Positions 61,029 to 64,000 of a DNA stretch of 64,000 nt are shown in pieces. The stretch lies in NCBI GenBank assembly GCA_000328365.1, contig KB309293.1, forward strand, positions 23,483 through 87,482. Direction: 5' to 3'. The stretch is from Capitella teleta. Lineage: Eukaryota > Annelida > Polychaeta > Capitellidae. The notes under the pieces are model-generated. The model was not told the DNA's origin and made no database searches. It saw only the letters and a program-made list of their open reading frames with translations. The position numbers were made by a program, and so were the translations under genes. Positions within the stretch are counted from its first letter, which is position 1. Each line of letters opens with the position of its first letter.

Positions 61029-61539
61029 CCGGTGCTTTAATCTGAGCAGGTGTGTGGGCTAAACCAGAGGAGCGACCTACTATTGTTTTGTACTGTCCTT
61101 GTACACGGGCGCACTGATGATGATTATCATACCAATAATTGCATGTGACAAAAGAGTTCTTGACTGTAGCGCAATCATACAAGAAGCCTAGAACTAACGA
61201 TCAGATCGGCTGTCACATTAGACTATATAATACTAACAATGTTTTGGTTGTCGCCCCGTTTGGCTGTTCAATTATTTGAATACTATTTTTAGGTGTTTTA
61301 ATAAAATATGTACCAAGATTTGAAAAGTGCCTTTTAACCACCCAGGGTCGTAGATTGGATTAATTTAATCATCGCCAGATATCATGTCTGATTAATTTGG
61401 AATTAAATAGTCGGTTAATTAAAGGGGAGATATAATTATGTATACATGTATTCAGTGATATACTTGAAAGAGACGGCGTGACATTCTTATGCACAATGCT
61501 GAACATGATCTGTCGAGAGTAGAGAGCGTAAATACCAAC

Positions 61540-61860
61540 ATCATGGAGGGAAAGTGTGCTTTTCCCAGCATACAAGAACAAGGGAGACAATATGTCATGT
61601 ACCTAGCGCATTCCGAGAAATTAAAGCTCATGAACTACAGCATGAAACCGAACGAAAATTTGCGATTTGAGATCTGTCTGAGAGGGTTGACTACCAATGA
61701 GGAGCAGCTTGGATTTAGGAAAGGGAAATCAACAACAGATGCTATCTTTTCTCAGACAGCTGCAGGAGAAGTACAAAGAGAGGCGGAGAACTACACAGTA
61801 CTTGTACATTCATCGGAGATGGGGTCGATTGGCCGAATGCTCGCAAGTCAGAATTCCCCA
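61540..61860 (+). mobile_element. Reverse-transcriptase scrap of an RTE-like LINE
   Basis: EEQLGFRKGKSTTDAIF, then after a one-base frame change LRQLQEKYKERRR, matches the LINE phrase EEQFGFRKGKSTTDAIFALRQLQEKYRE. Upstream, EKLKLMNYSMK corresponds to the YRGIKLMSHTMK box. The frame is broken and only about 300 bp of fingers/palm remain, so it is a fossil. Confidence 0.65.
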
Positions 61861-61919
61861 AACATACAATGTAAAAGCCTAAAAGTCCCTAACCCTAACA
61901 GTTACCTAAGTTCCTAACT

Positions 61920-64000
61920 CTAAACATATCCGTTGTAAGTTCGAACTTGTAAATTCGGACTTGTGATCCGATCCGACCCTAGCTCCAGCTATCTCAGATC
62001 ATAACCCTATCTACGCTATCTACGCCAAGTCCCTACATACATCAGATTCATGTGAGGTATATTTTACGAGAGCGAGACGGCGTGGAGTGGGAATCTCGAC
62101 TGACTGGGCCGTTTGTTCACCGGTTCCCTGCTGAATATATATAATGACACAGGCACACACCGATGACAGGTGATATCTCATTGGCTGCTATTTATAGTAA
62201 CATAAGGTTCAACTGGTCGTATCCAGCAAATACTGTGAATTCATTTTCACTCGCCTCGCCTTGTGAGGCATTTTGGGAATTCCGAGTGACGTCATGTGAA
62301 ATCGAGTGAAATGGATGTACCAAAATAGGGGTGAGTTTTCATCCGTGTGTGCCGGTGCTTCTTTTCAGGAGCGCCGGAGACAAGTGAAGGCCATTTGAGA
62401 CCCATATGAACCAACACATGCAGAACTGACAATACATGTACTAATAGCTACTAATTAAAGGTCACCATCACCCCAACTAGCAGACCAGCTATCTATCTAT
62501 ATTGAGCTTTGTTTCTTCGACTCATAATTTCATATACAAGGAATTAACCACACAGAGGCTTTTCACAAGCACAAAATTAATAGGCGTGATGTAATTATAG
62601 ATCGAAATAGAGTAACCTATAAGTGATTACTGGTATTAATTTCTATCGCCAAGGGTGACCGAGGTATTGATGCAAATCCTGTGGCGTATGAGTCTCAAAG
62701 CCAAAGGCATAAGACAACTTAATTGGTAAATTGCATAAAGCAAGTTGCTCATGTTTTCTGGTCGGGTTTTCATCAGGACAGAGAACAACGCTAAGCAAGG
62801 TGTGGCCGTGGGAATTTCAATGCGCTTATATCTTGCTTCTCTTCTATTTTATAATACGAATTAATCAATTTTCTAACATTGGAACATTTCTATTAATTTA
62901 CCAGAAAAAGGTTTCTAAGCACATGAACGTAGAAAATAACCTCTTTCTTCTTGGGAGAGGAAATTTGAATGCGTTATGATTTCACTGAGATGATGCGTTG
63001 TGATTTCAGTCAGATGTGGTGTCATAAATTCATAATATATTCAGGTTGGAGGATTCAATGTGACTTCATAATGAACAATTATGAGGCGAAATTGCGTTAT
63101 GATTTTCTTGTGTATTACCTGCAGTCCAGCACACTAATATGTACAGCATTGCATTTGTAGACACAATAAAGGCAATACATGTAATTAGGTTTGTTTTTGC
63201 ATGATGTTTTTAAGTTAACGAGAGAAAATCAGTTGATAAAAATATCCAGAGGTTCATGTAAAGTAAAAGTAATTCATGTGTGTAAATTTTTTCAGTTGTA
63301 ATTTTTAATTTAGTAAATATATTGTAGGTCAAGTAGGTAAGTAGGTCAATACATATGTAATTATTAAACAGCTGACCTGCCAGCTAATAAAAATTTCCAC
63401 AAAGTTATCCGACTTATTCCAAATTATGGTAAATGGTTACAGGATATAAACTTGAAAAAAAGGACCTTCTGCAAAATACATGTACTACCAGTATTGATTT
63501 ATTATTTATGAAACTTATCTTCCTGGAAACTTAATCCACCAGAGAAATAAAAATGAAAGCACTAAAAAAAGGATCCATGTATGGCTGATTCATGCTCGCC
63601 AGAACATGTAATTTCATATTAAACTTCTGTAATTTCATTGTAACATATAACTGATAAAAATTTAACAATTTTAAACAAAATACGTGTAAGCACTGAAAAC
63701 AAGACAATAAATTTCAGACCATGTGAGCAGCTGAGTATATATGAACAATCTAACAGGAGACAGATATAATCAGGAGTTGGAAAACAAAGTTTGAGTCAAA
63801 ATGCAAGCATCGACCCGATGCACCCAACCACAGATCACAGCTAGCACATGACTTGAATCTCACGTTGCATAAGCCGACAAATGAACGTATCAAGTACATA
63901 AGTATAAGCATATAAGCAAAAAATCTAGTTCATATTTTGCTGTTGCTCCTTGACTCGCCACGCAGCATCCATGTATTTGGTGAGAGCAGAATTCTGACGG
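61920..64000. other. No gene seen
   Basis: A short CCCTAAC-like run lies near 61890-61925 and AT-rich DNA follows. No exon, RNA gene or mobile element could be supported up to the window end. Confidence 0.35.

Noticed and set aside
61885-61925. CCCTAAC-like run resembling telomeric repeat
   Set aside because: Only a few imperfect, unevenly spaced units; not a telomeric array.

Overview
The window is nuclear DNA of an animal, most likely a marine invertebrate. It is AT-rich, its genes are split by many small GT-AG introns, and the intergenic DNA is full of LINE remnants, tRNA-derived SINEs, short terminal-inverted-repeat elements and microsatellites. The proteins align closely with vertebrate orthologues as I remember them, so a deuterostome or lophotrochozoan is plausible, but the species cannot be fixed from sequence alone. 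Two 50-base N gaps (12895-12944 and 47036-47085) mark it as a draft assembly. All homology calls come from memory of protein families; no database was searched.

Left part (1-29.1 kb): three conserved genes. Alpha-SNAP (NAPA, + strand, exons 2014-3246; its first coding exon lies off the left edge) is tail to tail with golgin-84 (GOLGA5, - strand, 11 coding exons, 5020-8826). After about 7.8 kb of repeat-bearing intergenic DNA comes RALGAPB, the beta subunit of the RalGAP complex (- strand, 30 coding exons, 16661-29088), whose exon phases all agree and which includes a 15-nt microexon. All three act in membrane traffic: SNARE disassembly, Golgi tethering, and control of Ral, which acts on the exocyst. 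Their co-location may be chance.

Middle part (29-50 kb): almost gene-free and rich in mobile DNA. It holds a dead APE-type LINE (31.06-33.88 kb, - strand) carrying a 579-bp inverted-repeat element and a SINE; a 41-bp minisatellite; an intron-bearing but decayed receptor guanylate cyclase pseudogene (34.96-36.8 kb); a striking 2.2-kb inverted repeat with about 660-bp near-identical arms (40.5-42.7 kb); and a tRNA-Ser-derived SINE split by a 412-bp TTAA-flanked element (49.5 kb).

Right part (50-64 kb): one credible unrecognised two-exon gene for a 180-residue single-pass membrane protein (- strand, 51570-54928, with a TATA box near 55.06 kb), a 28-bp minisatellite, a pre-miRNA-like hairpin (60955-61028) and an RTE-like LINE scrap (61.5-61.9 kb). 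The rest shows nothing I can call. I saw no tRNA or rRNA genes, no CRISPR array, and no LTR or Polinton-type element.
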